This document shows, one piece after another, positions 43,204 through 52,634 of a stretch of DNA of 64,000 bases. Every line of letters starts with the position of its first letter. Position 1 is the first letter of the stretch. A program made the position numbers and the translations under genes. The notes under the pieces were generated by a model. That model did no database searches and was not told the DNA's origin. It worked only from the letters and a program-made list of their open reading frames with translations. This DNA comes from Mesorhizobium zhangyense (GTDB lineage: Bacteria; Pseudomonadota; Alphaproteobacteria; Rhizobiales; Rhizobiaceae). The stretch is from NCBI RefSeq assembly GCF_011045115.1, contig NZ_JAAKZG010000010.1:62001-126000 (forward strand), written 5' to 3'.

Positions 43204-44097
43204 TCAGCCACGGGCACCCTTGGTGCGAGCAAGCACGAAGTCGTATTCGACCTCCCAGAATGGTCCGGCGAATTCCAGTTCGGCAGCGCGCTTGGCATCG
43301 TCGACCTTGTCGAACTCTGCCAGCAGGCTTTCTTTCACGCCAAACACCGCGTCCGAATTGATGTAGGGATCGTCGGGATCGAATATGTGCGTTGTCAGCG
43401 TCTCGAAGCCGTCGGCCTTGAGGATGAAGTGAAGATGAGCCGGCCGATAGGGATGGCGGCCGAGCGCGGTCAGCATCTTGCCGACCGTGCCGTCGTCAGG
43501 GATCGGGTAGTATTTCGGCTTCACGGCACGGAACCAGTAGCCCCCGTCAGGGCCGGTGCGGAACACACCGCGTAGGTTGAAATCGGGCTGAATGCCTTTC
43601 TGCTGGACGTCGTAAAAGCCCTCGTCATTTGCCTGCCAGACATCGAGAACAGCATTGGCGACCGGCTTGCCTTCCGTGTCCAGGATACGGCCATGGATGA
43701 CCATGTCCTCGCCTTTCTGGTCGAGGCAGATGTTCGACCCCATGGGCAGTTCCGGCGCATCAGCAACGTGGAACGGCCCGAGCACCGTTGATTCCGAAGC
43801 GCCCGAGGGCTTGCGGTTGTTGATGGCGTCGACCAGCATGGAAACCCCGAGCACGTCGGAGAGCAGGATGAATTCCTGCCGCCATTCGTTGCAGAGATGC
43901 CCCGTTTTCGTCAGGAACATCACCGCCTGGAACCACTCTTCCTGGGTCGGCTCGATTTCCTTGACGGCTTCGTGCAGTTTCCGGGTGATCACTTCCATCA
44001 CCTGCTTCAGCCGTTCGTCCTTGGCGTTGCGGTTGCGGTCCGTGACGACCTCGACCGAGTTCTCCTCGGTAAAGAAACCTCTTTCATGCGCTTCCAT
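43204..44097 (-). CDS. Hydroxyquinol 1,2-dioxygenase-type intradiol dioxygenase (copy 1)
   Basis: This 297-residue intradiol enzyme has the Fe(III) ligands Y162 (GFYDVQQ), Y197 (KYYPIPDDG) and H221/H223 (RPAHLHFIL), plus the N-terminal helical dimerisation domain. Length and motifs fit hydroxyquinol (1,2,4-trihydroxybenzene) 1,2-dioxygenase, which yields maleylacetate; catechol or chlorocatechol activity is possible. GAGG precedes the ATG at 44097, and a GTG at 44109 overlaps the upstream gene. It is the last gene of operon A. A second, divergent copy opens the same operon at 52554. Confidence 0.92.
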   Translation of the reverse strand: MEAHERGFFTEENSVEVVTDRNRNAKDERLKQVMEVITRKLHEAVKEIEPTQEEWFQAVMFLTKTGHLCNEWRQEFILLSDVLGVSMLVDAINNRKPSGASESTVLGPFHVADAPELPMGSNICLDQKGEDMVIHGRILDTEGKPVANAVLDVWQANDEGFYDVQQKGIQPDFNLRGVFRTGPDGGYWFRAVKPKYYPIPDDGTVGKMLTALGRHPYRPAHLHFILKADGFETLTTHIFDPDDPYINSDAVFGVKESLLAEFDKVDDAKRAAELEFAGPFWEVEYDFVLARTKGARG

Positions 44098-44105
44098 GTC
44101 GAACC

Positions 44106-45860
44106 TCACAGGACCAGAACGGATTGCAATGCGCGGCGCAGTTCCGCGGTGGGATCGGCCGCCAGCGTCTCCCGACGCCAGCAGACATGCTGATCGGGCC
44201 GGACGAGCACGAGGCCGCTGTCGCGGATCTCACGCTGCCCGGCCCAGTCGCCGGTCAGGTCCTGCCACTCCTGACGCGGGCCAATGACGTGGGCTCGAAT
44301 GTCAATGCCCAGCTCCGCTGACAGGGCCTTTGCAGCCTCGACCCAGCCGTTGCCGCCAATGCCGGTCAGCACCGTAAAGCGGCCCTTGCCGCACAGGTCG
44401 AGCGTCGAAACCCTGGTGCCGTCGGCACCGAAGACCCAGGCATGCGGCAGGCGTGCGCCGGGCCAGGTCGTCGGATGATAATGCAGTTCCGCATCCTTCT
44501 CGAAAGGAGGCTCCGTCTGGCCATCGCTTAGGATCGCGTTGGAGGTGTAGCGCTGGTTCATCTCCACGCCGTGGGCATCGAATTCGTAGACCTTGGCGGC
44601 AATGGTGGCGCGGATCTCCTGCCGTTGGGCCTCGGCGGCCGATGTGTTGTCGCAGCGCGCATCCATGTTCTGCTGCATCTTCACCGGATCGATGGAGTCG
44701 AGAAGTCCGAGCGCCTTGAAGATCGGGCCGAACTCCTCGATCGACTTGTTGGCGCGGGTGACGATCTGCTTGGCGATGGGAGCACGCTCGACCTGATAGC
44801 TGTCGAGCAACGCCTCGCCCGCTTTTCCCTCGAGCACATAGGCGAGCTTCCAGGCGAGGTTGAAGGCGTCCTGAATCGAGGTGTTGGAGCCGAGCCCGTT
44901 GGACGGCGGATGGCGATGGGTGGCGTCGCCCATACAAAACACACGGCCATTCTGCATCGTCGTGGCGTACATATTGTTGACCGTCCATGTCGAGACGGAC
45001 TGAATTTCGACCGGCAGATCCGGTTCGCCCACCAGATCGCGCACCACCTTGGTGGCGAAGGCTGTATCCACCTCGGGCGCGGGCTGGTTGATGTCGTAGC
45101 CCCAGACGATCAGCCACTCGTTCCATGGCCGCACCATACGCACGAGCCCCATGCCAATGCCGCCGACGTCGGCGCCGGGCTGCACCACCCAGTAGAGTAC
45201 CGAGGGCCGGTGCGCGACGTAGCGCGTCAGGTCCGCCTTGAAGAGGATGTTCATCGATCCGCCGACGCCCATCTTGCCTTCGAAGGTGAGGCCGGCGTCT
45301 TCCGCGACCTTGGAGTTTCCGCCGTCCGCACCCACGAGATACCTCGAGCGTACGGTCAATTCCTTCCCCGTCAGGCGGTCGCGACAAGTTGTCGTGACGC
45401 CCTTCGCATCCTGCACATGCGAGATATATTCCGTCGACATGCGCGACTGCGTCCCGCGCGAACAGGCGGTCTTGTAGAGCAGTGGCTCCATGAGCGTTTG
45501 CGGCAGATCGTTCATATGCGACGGTGAGGAAAGTTGGTGCTCGGCACGGCTGAGCGGATGCCTGCCCCAGCTCTTCATGCGCCCGATCTCCTCACCGGCA
45601 AGCGACGTGCAGAACACATTCTCGCCCATCAGGTCCTGATGCGTGGCGAATATATAGGCTTCGTCCTCGACGTCTCGGCCAAGGTCGCGCAACACTTCCA
45701 TCGTGCGCTGGTTGGTGATGTGCGCGCGCGGCGTGTTGGCGAGCCAGCGGTAGCGGTTGATCACCATATTGTCGATGCCGTAGGTGGCGAGCAGCGCGGC
45801 GCAGGCCGAGCCGGCCGGGCCGGTCCCAATGATCAGAACGTCAGTTTCAATGTCAGCCAT
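44106..45860 (-). CDS. FAD-dependent phenol hydroxylase (TfdB/PheA-like)
   Basis: This 584-residue group A flavoprotein monooxygenase has the FAD motif GTGPAG (12-17), the DG motif (VGADGGNSK, D179-G180), the GD motif (CMGDATHRHPPSNGLGSNTS, G311-D312) and a C-terminal thioredoxin-like domain. This is the architecture of 2,4-dichlorophenol 6-monooxygenase and phenol 2-monooxygenase. It would ortho-hydroxylate a phenolic compound with NAD(P)H and O2. It lies directly before the intradiol dioxygenase, so a resorcinol- or hydroquinone-type substrate giving hydroxyquinol is a reasonable proposal. Confidence 0.92.
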   Translation of the reverse strand: MADIETDVLIIGTGPAGSACAALLATYGIDNMVINRYRWLANTPRAHITNQRTMEVLRDLGRDVEDEAYIFATHQDLMGENVFCTSLAGEEIGRMKSWGRHPLSRAEHQLSSPSHMNDLPQTLMEPLLYKTACSRGTQSRMSTEYISHVQDAKGVTTTCRDRLTGKELTVRSRYLVGADGGNSKVAEDAGLTFEGKMGVGGSMNILFKADLTRYVAHRPSVLYWVVQPGADVGGIGMGLVRMVRPWNEWLIVWGYDINQPAPEVDTAFATKVVRDLVGEPDLPVEIQSVSTWTVNNMYATTMQNGRVFCMGDATHRHPPSNGLGSNTSIQDAFNLAWKLAYVLEGKAGEALLDSYQVERAPIAKQIVTRANKSIEEFGPIFKALGLLDSIDPVKMQQNMDARCDNTSAAEAQRQEIRATIAAKVYEFDAHGVEMNQRYTSNAILSDGQTEPPFEKDAELHYHPTTWPGARLPHAWVFGADGTRVSTLDLCGKGRFTVLTGIGGNGWVEAAKALSAELGIDIRAHVIGPRQEWQDLTGDWAGQREIRDSGLVLVRPDQHVCWRRETLAADPTAELRRALQSVLVL

Positions 45861-46935
45861 GCGGCACTCCCTTGGTAGTCGAGGATGCGCCCGTCAGGAT
45901 GCGACGGACGGGAAAGAGTTGAATTCCGGTTCGGTCGGCGAACAGGCCCCACAGCCCGCGTGGGGCAAACAGCATCACAATGATACCGATGAGGCCAAGA
46001 ACAAGCAGGTACCATGAGCCGTAATCGGCAAGCAGGTTCAGCAGGATGAAGAAGACGATCACGCCCACAATCGGCCCCTCGATAGTGCCTATGCCGCCGA
46101 TGACCACGATGAATATCACATAGGCCGTCCAGTCGGTCAGAGAGAACGCGGCATCGGGCGAGATGCGGGCTTTCTGCACATAGATCAGCGCGCCGGCAAT
46201 CCCGGTCACCAGAGCTGCGGCGAGATAGACCACCGATTTCATCCAACCCGGATCGACGCCAACGGAGCGCGCGGCCTCCCGGTTGTCGCGCACGGCGGCA
46301 AGCCCCAATCCCTGCTTCGAGCGCAACAGCTTGTAGATGAAACCGATCGTCGCGCAGGCGAGGACAAGAGCCAGCCAGTAGCACACGATGTCGGCGGCCT
46401 GCGAGGGACGCACACCCAGCCAGTCGCTCACCAAACCTACACCAAACATCTCGCGCGTCGCGCCCGATGGTAGCGACGTGCCTGTTCCGCCGCCCAGCGC
46501 TTTCCACTGCGCGAGCAGGAGCCGCACCACCTCGGCAATGACCCAGGTTCCAATGGCGAAATAGGCGCCTTGCAGGCGGAACGCGAAGAATGCGACCGGG
46601 ATAGCAAGCACCGATGCCGTAATGCCGGCGAGAAGGATGCCGACGATCGGATCGAGCCCGGCGAGGATGACGACGGCGAACATCGTATAGGCGCCAAAGC
46701 CGACGAAAGCCTGCTGCCCGACCGAGACGAGGCCGGCATAGCCCGCAAGCAGGTTCCAGCACTGGGCGAGCACGAGCATGGTCAGGATAAAGAACAGATC
46801 CTGGATGACGCTGCGCGAAACGAATAGGGGCGCCGCAGCGGCCGCGATCACCACGGCGAGAGCCACGAGGCCGAAGGCGGAGGAGGCGCGAGTGCGCGTT
46901 TCTACCTTCCAGGGGGAGAATGCATGGTCCGCCAT
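45853..46935 (-). CDS. Branched-chain-type ABC permease LivM (operon A)
   Basis: This 360-residue inner-membrane permease has the LivM hallmarks NLLAGYAGLVSVGQQAFVGF, GAYFAIGTWVIAEVVRLLLA, AVRDNREAARSVGV and GGIGTIEGPIVG. The ATG at 46935 (MADHAFSPWK) is favoured over the open upstream frame, which overlaps LivH. It ends 8 bp inside the hydroxylase gene. It forms the channel with LivH. Confidence 0.92.
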   Translation of the reverse strand: MADHAFSPWKVETRTRASSAFGLVALAVVIAAAAAPLFVSRSVIQDLFFILTMLVLAQCWNLLAGYAGLVSVGQQAFVGFGAYTMFAVVILAGLDPIVGILLAGITASVLAIPVAFFAFRLQGAYFAIGTWVIAEVVRLLLAQWKALGGGTGTSLPSGATREMFGVGLVSDWLGVRPSQAADIVCYWLALVLACATIGFIYKLLRSKQGLGLAAVRDNREAARSVGVDPGWMKSVVYLAAALVTGIAGALIYVQKARISPDAAFSLTDWTAYVIFIVVIGGIGTIEGPIVGVIVFFILLNLLADYGSWYLLVLGLIGIIVMLFAPRGLWGLFADRTGIQLFPVRRILTGASSTTKGVPHG

Positions 46936-46936
46936 G

Positions 46937-47800
46937 TCAGTCCACCGCCCGTGGGAAGAGGCCTCGCGGCCAGATGAGGAGTACGAGAAGGAACGCGATG
47001 TGGCCGGCCAAAATCTGCCACTCGGGATTGATCGACGCCCCGACCGTCTGCGCCACGCCGATGATGACGCCGCCTGCAAGCGTTCCCCAGAAGGAACCGA
47101 GACCACCGATGATCACCGCCTCGAAGGCGTAGATCAGGCGCGCCGGCCCCATCGTCGGATCGAAATTTGCGCGCATGCCAAGGTAGAGCGCTGCGATCGT
47201 AACGACGACCATCGCAAGGCCGGTCGCGGTCGCGAAAACGCGGTTCGGCTGGATGCCCATCAGTCCCGCCGTCTCCCGGTCGTCGGACGTCGCGCGGAAG
47301 GCGCGGCCAAGCGCGGTACGGTAGAACAGCAGATTGAGGCCGACGATGACGGCGACTGCCGACAGGAAGGTGAGCAGCGGCATGGTGCCAACGCTGATCG
47401 GCCCCAACTGCAGCGACGCTGTTTCCAGCCCGCCTGCGGAAATCCGCCGGCTGTCGGCGGAAAAACCTTCGAGAAGCGCGTTCTGAATGACGATCGAGAG
47501 GCCGAAGGTCACGAGAAGCGGTGGCAGGATGTCGTTGCCCAGCGTGCGGTTCAGGAGCCCGAACTGCAGCACCCAGCCGAGCGCGAACATCACCGGCATT
47601 GCGATGACCGCGGCAACGAACGGGCTGAGGCCGAGCGTCGTCACGAGCAGCAGCACCAGGAAAGCAGCAAGCACGATCAGGTCGCCATGGGCGAGATTGA
47701 CGAGCCGCATGATTCCGAAAACGAGGCTGAGGCCAGCGGCGAAGAGCGCATAGAGCCCGCCCAGCAGCACGCCTTGAACGATGGTGTCGAGCCAGTTCAT
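46937..47800 (-). CDS. Branched-chain-type ABC permease LivH (operon A)
   Basis: This 287-residue LivH-type permease starts MNWLDTIVQGVLLGGLYALF and has VNLAHGDLIVLAAF, TSDDRETAGLMGIQPNRVFA and YAFEAVIIGGLGSFWGTLAG. It is the second membrane subunit of the importer. It overlaps livF by ATGA and precedes livM by 1 bp. Confidence 0.93.
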   Translation of the reverse strand: MNWLDTIVQGVLLGGLYALFAAGLSLVFGIMRLVNLAHGDLIVLAAFLVLLLVTTLGLSPFVAAVIAMPVMFALGWVLQFGLLNRTLGNDILPPLLVTFGLSIVIQNALLEGFSADSRRISAGGLETASLQLGPISVGTMPLLTFLSAVAVIVGLNLLFYRTALGRAFRATSDDRETAGLMGIQPNRVFATATGLAMVVVTIAALYLGMRANFDPTMGPARLIYAFEAVIIGGLGSFWGTLAGGVIIGVAQTVGASINPEWQILAGHIAFLLVLLIWPRGLFPRAVD

Positions 47801-48507
47801 CGCGCATGTGCTCCGAAGTAGGCTGCATGGATGTCGTCGCGGCTGATCGCGCCGGGCATACCCGAAAGCGTGATGCGCCCCTCCATCATGCAGTAGACCC
47901 GATCGGCCACCTTGAGCGCCTGACCAATGTCCTGTTCGACGATGATAATGGAGGCGCCGGCTTCGCGGATTCGCGGAAAGGCGGCGTATATGTCCTTGAT
48001 GACGACCGGCGCGAGGCCGAGGCTGATCTCGTCGCAGAGCAGCACACGCGGATTGGACATCAACGCCCGGCCAATCGCGACCATCTGCTGCTGGCCGCCG
48101 GACAATGCGGTGCCCGGACTGTTGCGGCGTTCCTTGAGCACCGGGAAAAGATCGTAGACCGTGCCGAGCGTCCAGGTGCCGCTGCCTGACCGTCCATATG
48201 CTCCGATCTGGAGATTTTCCTCGACGGTGAGCGAGGGGAAGAGCTTGCGGCCTTCCGGCACCATGGCGATGCCCTGTGCCACGACATCCGGGGCCGGCAT
48301 GGCGCCGATCGGGCGGCCGTCGAGAAGGATATGGCCCGGCTGATTGGTGATGAGGCCCGAGAGCGAGCGCAACAGCGTCGTCTTGCCGGCACCGTTGGCG
48401 CCGATGATCGCCAGCGTTTCGCCTTCCTCCAGCCGGATATCGACACCGAAGAGCGCCTGGAAGTCGCGGTAGAAGGCCGTCAGCTTCCTTGTTTCGAGAA
48501 GCGCCAT
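47797..48507 (-). CDS. ABC ATPase LivF (operon A)
   Basis: This 236-residue ATPase has Walker A GANGAGKTT (36-44), GIAMVPEGRKLFPSLTVEEN, signature LSGGQQQMVAIGRAL and Walker B VLLCDEISLGLAP, the LivF pattern. The ATG at 48507 overlaps the livG stop by one base (TGATG). It powers the same importer. Confidence 0.93.
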   Translation of the reverse strand: MALLETRKLTAFYRDFQALFGVDIRLEEGETLAIIGANGAGKTTLLRSLSGLITNQPGHILLDGRPIGAMPAPDVVAQGIAMVPEGRKLFPSLTVEENLQIGAYGRSGSGTWTLGTVYDLFPVLKERRNSPGTALSGGQQQMVAIGRALMSNPRVLLCDEISLGLAPVVIKDIYAAFPRIREAGASIIIVEQDIGQALKVADRVYCMMEGRITLSGMPGAISRDDIHAAYFGAHAR

Positions 48508-49226
48508 CAGACTTCGATCCCGAGGTAGATTTGCCGAACGGACTTGGAGGCCATGATGTCGTCGGGCTTGCCCATGGCGATCACCTTGCCGAAGTCGAGT
48601 ACCAGCAGACGACCGACCACCGAGGTCAGCGCGTGCAGGATGTGCTCGACCCAGACGATCGAGACACCGGCCGCGTGGATAGATCTGATCGTGTCCACCA
48701 ACTCCTGGCATTCGCCTTCGGTCAGGCCGCCGGCTATCTCGTCGAGCAGCAGAACTTTCGGCTGGGTGGCGAGCGCGCGAGCGAGTTCCAGCCGCTTGCG
48801 TTGAAGCAAGCCGAGGCTTCCCGCTGTCTGGTTGGCGCGGGCTATCAGGCCGGTTTCCACGAGAATATCGGCGCAGCGGTCCGACACGTCCTTTTCCGTC
48901 CTGCTGGAGCCGAAAGCTGCCGCCACCAGCAGGTTTTCGAACACGGTGAGCTTTTCGAAGGGTTGCGGAATCTGGAAGGTCCGCCCGATGCCGGCAAGGC
49001 AGCGCACCATCGGCGGCTGGCGTGTCACGTCGGCGCCGTCAAAGGTTACCGTGCCGCCGTCGACGCCCAGGTTGCCGGTGATCAGGTTGAACAGCGTCGA
49101 TTTGCCAGCGCCGTTCGGTCCGATCACGCCGAGCGCCTCGCCCTTTTCCAGCGCGAACGAAACCTGGTCGGCGACCTTCAGGGCGCCGAAGCTTTTCGAG
49201 ACGTTGTCGAGCGCGAGTATGGGCAT
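48507..49226 (-). CDS. ABC ATPase LivG (operon A)
   Basis: This 239-residue ATPase has Walker A GPNGAGKST (36-44), GIGRTFQIPQPFEKLTVFEN and Walker B VLLLDEIAGGL. The ABC signature is LGLLQRKRLELARAL instead of the usual LSGGQ type, a change shared by the operon B copy. It pairs with LivF as an asymmetric ATPase dimer. The upstream open frame is rejected because the conserved protein begins at the ATG at 49226. Confidence 0.92.
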   Translation of the reverse strand: MPILALDNVSKSFGALKVADQVSFALEKGEALGVIGPNGAGKSTLFNLITGNLGVDGGTVTFDGADVTRQPPMVRCLAGIGRTFQIPQPFEKLTVFENLLVAAAFGSSRTEKDVSDRCADILVETGLIARANQTAGSLGLLQRKRLELARALATQPKVLLLDEIAGGLTEGECQELVDTIRSIHAAGVSIVWVEHILHALTSVVGRLLVLDFGKVIAMGKPDDIMASKSVRQIYLGIEV

Positions 49227-49330
49227 TCTGTTTCCCCGTCGTGTCCATGCGCCGCGACGGCGGCGGCATGGGAAAGAAGACCATCGCCTTCCTTCCCGAT
49301 CCGGCCGCCGTCGCGTCCCCGGCAGCGGCC

Positions 49331-50608
49331 TTAGGCAATCGCCTCCATCTGGCCACCGGTCGGTATATGCGGCGCGGTCTTGTTGTCGACGATGACCAGT
49401 TCGTAGCCGCCGGCGTCCTTCACGCGCCACTGGCCGCCGACCAGCGGCGTCTTGGCGATGTTCTTCGCCGCAAACGGCGGAACATTGGCGCCGTCCCAGG
49501 CAACGCGGCCGACGATGGTGTCAAGCCTGGTGGCAGCGATCGCCTCGATGACCGCGGCACTGTCGCTCGGATCGGCGCGCTTCAGCACGTCTACCGCCAC
49601 TTCGAAGAGGGCATGGACGAAACCGATAGGCTGGGTCCATGGCCGGCCGGTTGACTTGGTGAAGCCTTCCGCGAGTTGTCCCGCGGTCTCACCCGTCAGT
49701 GACGACTTGAAAGGATGGCTTGCCGACCACCAGACTTCACAGGACAGGTTGTGGCCGGTCTTGCCGAGCGCTTCCACCGCCTGCGGGAACAGGATGGCTT
49801 TGCCGATCGAGGCCACCTTGGGTTTGAAGCCCTGCTGCTGGGCCTGGTTCCAGAAGGTGGTGAAGTCCGGCGGGATCATGACGCCGGTGATGATTTCCGA
49901 GCCATCCGACTTGAAGGCATTGATCTGCGCGGAGAAATCGTCCGTCAGGTTCTGGTAGCGGCCCGGGTCGACCAGCGTATAGCCGCCCTTTTCCAGTACG
50001 GGCGGGAAGCCAACGGCCTTGTCGCCCCAGGCATTTCCGTCCCCGTCGTTCGGGAAGAGGCCCCCGACCTTTTTGTTGGTATCGAGCTGCCCCCACATAT
50101 TGGTGTAGACGGCGATCACGTCCTCCAGGCCCCAGAAGAAGTGGAAGGCGCTGTTGAAAGGCTTCCAGGTCGACGGGTCGCCCGGGTTACCCTGCTGGCC
50201 GATGAACCATGGCTGCCAGGGGGCGGCCGTCGAGATGCAGGGCACGTCCTCGGCCTCGCAGGTCGTCGCAACCGGGTTGGTGGTCTCCGGCGTCGAGGCA
50301 ACGAGCATGATGTTAACCTCATCGTCAACGATCAGTCCCTTGGCGACCTCGGCAGCGCGGTTCGGGTTCGACTGGCTGTCCTTGACGATGACCTCGATAT
50401 CGAGCCCGGCCGACTTGGCAGCGCTCTTGAAGCCGTCAACGATAAACTTGTCGGCCTCGGCAAAGGCCGCGAGCGGCCCGGTCTGCGGGCTGACATAGCC
50501 GAGCTTGATCTTGGCGCCTTGGGCAATGGCCGGCATGGCTAGACCCGACGTCGCGACAAGCGCGCCGGTGGCGGCTGTATTCTTCAGCAGTTCGCGTCTG
50601 GTAATCAT
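49331..50608 (-). CDS. Branched-chain-type ABC substrate-binding protein (operon A)
   Basis: This 425-residue family-6-type periplasmic binding protein has a twin-arginine signal (MITRRELLKNTAATGALVAT, ending AIAQ). The mature part starts KIKLGYVSPQTGPLAAF and includes VKDSQSNPNRAAEVAKGLIV and PCISTAAPWQPW. Related proteins import aromatic acids as well as amino acids. It is paralogous to the operon B protein (shared DSQSNPNRAAEVA, CPCLST/PCIST). GGAGG precedes the ATG at 50608. Confidence 0.92.
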   Translation of the reverse strand: MITRRELLKNTAATGALVATSGLAMPAIAQGAKIKLGYVSPQTGPLAAFAEADKFIVDGFKSAAKSAGLDIEVIVKDSQSNPNRAAEVAKGLIVDDEVNIMLVASTPETTNPVATTCEAEDVPCISTAAPWQPWFIGQQGNPGDPSTWKPFNSAFHFFWGLEDVIAVYTNMWGQLDTNKKVGGLFPNDGDGNAWGDKAVGFPPVLEKGGYTLVDPGRYQNLTDDFSAQINAFKSDGSEIITGVMIPPDFTTFWNQAQQQGFKPKVASIGKAILFPQAVEALGKTGHNLSCEVWWSASHPFKSSLTGETAGQLAEGFTKSTGRPWTQPIGFVHALFEVAVDVLKRADPSDSAAVIEAIAATRLDTIVGRVAWDGANVPPFAAKNIAKTPLVGGQWRVKDAGGYELVIVDNKTAPHIPTGGQMEAIA

Positions 50609-50635
50609 GTGCTTTCTTCCTCCCAAAAGAAACAT

Positions 50636-51697
50636 TCAAAGCGGCGGGCGCCGTCCTCCCCAGGCATCCTGGAGCAGAGAACGGATGGAATCGCGGTCGA
50701 TCGGCCGCGGATTATCATAGGGATTACGGGTGGCGATCTCGGCGGCGCGGTCGAGGTCACTCTCCGAAAGCCCGAAATCCCTGAGTGCCAGCGGCGAGCC
50801 GATGGACTTGGCGAAATCGTAAAGGCTCTGCCCCGGCGTACCGCCGAAGATATCGGAAACCGGCTGCAGCAGTTCCGGTACAGCCGCCGCGTTGAAGCCG
50901 ATCGTGTGCGGCAGCATGATCGCGTGCGTTTCGGCGTGCGGGGTATCGAAACTACCACCCAATGTGTGGCAGATCTTGTGATGCAGCGACATCGCCACCT
51001 GGCCGAGCACGGTGCCGCACAGCCACGCGCCATAGAGCGCTTTTTCCCGCGCTTCCATGTCTTGCGGCTTATCGACGATGATGGGCAGAGCCTCCTTCAG
51101 CGCGCGAATGCCGTCCACGGCCATCATGTTGGTGATCGGGTTGCGGTCGCTGGCATAAAGCGCCTCGGCGGAATGGGCGATGGCGTTGAGCCCGCTCGTG
51201 ACGCTCATGGCGACCGGCAGGCCGATGGTCAGCGCGGCATCGTAGATCACCACCTCCGGCACGACCTTCGGGCTGCGCAGCGTTGTCTTGATGCCGCCTT
51301 CGGTCTGGCCGAGGATCGGGGTGACTTCCGAGCCGGCATAGGTCGTCGGGACGACGATCTGCGGAATATCGGTACGATAGGCCATCGCCTTGCCGAGGCC
51401 GGTGGTGGAGCCTCCGCCGAGCGAAACCACACAATCGGCATCGAGTGCCGCTGCATGCGCGATGGCGCGTTCCGTCACCTCGACCGGCGTATGCATTGTC
51501 GCGCCGGGGAATACGCCGACCGCCAGGCCACCGAGACGCTTCGCCAGCACCTCGCCGTCAGCCGCCTGATGCGGTGTGGACAGAACCAACGCACGCTTGC
51601 AGCCCAGTTCCACGAGCCATCTGCCGACATCGGCACTGGCGCCCAAGCCGAAAACGATGCGGGCAGCGTTTCCCTGATACAAGAATTTCATCGTCAT
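50636..51697 (-). CDS. Maleylacetate reductase
   Basis: This 353-residue iron-alcohol-dehydrogenase-family protein is of the maleylacetate reductase type. It has the NAD motif GGGSTTG (94-100), VPTTYAGSEVTPILGQT, and the histidine-rich LHHKICHTLGGSFDTPHAET and AIMLPH. It reduces maleylacetate, the product of hydroxyquinol dioxygenase, to 3-oxoadipate. It overlaps the dioxygenase gene by ATGA, so the two are co-translated. It is the only copy in the window and may serve both operons. Confidence 0.93.
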   Translation of the reverse strand: MTMKFLYQGNAARIVFGLGASADVGRWLVELGCKRALVLSTPHQAADGEVLAKRLGGLAVGVFPGATMHTPVEVTERAIAHAAALDADCVVSLGGGSTTGLGKAMAYRTDIPQIVVPTTYAGSEVTPILGQTEGGIKTTLRSPKVVPEVVIYDAALTIGLPVAMSVTSGLNAIAHSAEALYASDRNPITNMMAVDGIRALKEALPIIVDKPQDMEAREKALYGAWLCGTVLGQVAMSLHHKICHTLGGSFDTPHAETHAIMLPHTIGFNAAAVPELLQPVSDIFGGTPGQSLYDFAKSIGSPLALRDFGLSESDLDRAAEIATRNPYDNPRPIDRDSIRSLLQDAWGGRRPPL

Positions 51698-52554
51698 GCC
51701 GACTGACGCTCCTTCCTTGCCCGGATCATCACGAAGGTGAAATCAAGCGACCATCTGCCGTGTGACTGTTCCGGCATGAAGGCACCGATCAGTTCCTGCT
51801 TGACGCCGAAAAGAGCATCTTCGCCCAAATGGGGGTCGGCTCCGTCATAGACATGCGTTCTTATCGCCTCGAAACCCTCAGCCTTGACGATGAAGTGCAG
51901 GTGAGCCGGCCGACGCAGCGGGAAGCCGACAGCACCAAGCATCTGTCCCACAGGACCATCGCACGGAACGGCGTATCCCGCAGGCTTGACCGTGCGGTAA
52001 TGGAAAGCGCCGTCGGCACTGGTCGTGAACACGCCGCGCAGATTGAATTCCGGCTGCATGTCCGGCTGCTGGTTCTCGTAGAAACCTTGGGCGTTCGCCT
52101 GCCAGGTCTCGATCGCCGCGCCTGAGACCGGCTTGCCATCGAGGTCGATGACATGGCCCGACACCTCCAGCGGCTCGCCTAAACCATCCAGGGAAATATT
52201 GGCGCCCAGCGGAAGCCTTGGCGCGTCCGGCCGGTAGAACGGTCCCCGGACCGTATTCGGGGTCGCGCCCTTTGGCCTGCGAGAATTGATTTCCTCCACT
52301 AGTGCCGTGATGCCGAGCAGATCCGACATAAGCACCCATTCCTGGCGCTTTTGATCGCTTGCGTGACCGACCTCCGTCAGGAACTCGATGGCTTTGCGCC
52401 ATTCGGCGGAAGTGGGACGCGTTTCGACGATGAAACGGTGAAGGTGATCTACAAGGGACGACAGTGCCTTAGGCAGCTTCCCCGAGGAGTGCCGCGCCAG
52501 ACGCTCCGCCACGATTTCCGCAGAATTGTTCTCGCTGAACGATAGAGCTGCCAT
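51694..52554 (-). CDS. Hydroxyquinol 1,2-dioxygenase (copy 2)
   Basis: This 286-residue intradiol dioxygenase has Fe(III) ligands Y159 (GFYENQQ), Y194 (AGYAVP) and H218/H220 (RPAHLHFIV). Coupling to maleylacetate reductase makes hydroxyquinol the best-supported substrate. It is clearly diverged from the copy at 43204, so the two may differ in ring specificity. GGGAGGA precedes the ATG at 52554; an in-frame ATG lies four codons earlier. It is the first gene of operon A and is divergent from LysR copy 2. Confidence 0.93.
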   Translation of the reverse strand: MAALSFSENNSAEIVAERLARHSSGKLPKALSSLVDHLHRFIVETRPTSAEWRKAIEFLTEVGHASDQKRQEWVLMSDLLGITALVEEINSRRPKGATPNTVRGPFYRPDAPRLPLGANISLDGLGEPLEVSGHVIDLDGKPVSGAAIETWQANAQGFYENQQPDMQPEFNLRGVFTTSADGAFHYRTVKPAGYAVPCDGPVGQMLGAVGFPLRRPAHLHFIVKAEGFEAIRTHVYDGADPHLGEDALFGVKQELIGAFMPEQSHGRWSLDFTFVMIRARKERQSA

Positions 52555-52598
52555 GGTTCCTCCCACGGCTGCACGGTATCAACAAGTTGCGTAGCACT

Positions 52599-52616
52599 TG
52601 ATAATTTTTTTGATCA
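52599..52616. promoter_or_regulatory. TGAT-N10-ATCA box, LysR copy 2
   Basis: TGATAATTTTTTTGATCA begins 36 bp before the ATG of LysR copy 2 and 45 bp before the operon A start. The spacing from the LysR ATG is identical to the box at 42176. The 36 bp up to the ATG are 30/36 identical to the orphan region at 63008-63043. Confidence 0.65.
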
Positions 52617-52634
52617 TTAATATTCCTTATTGCT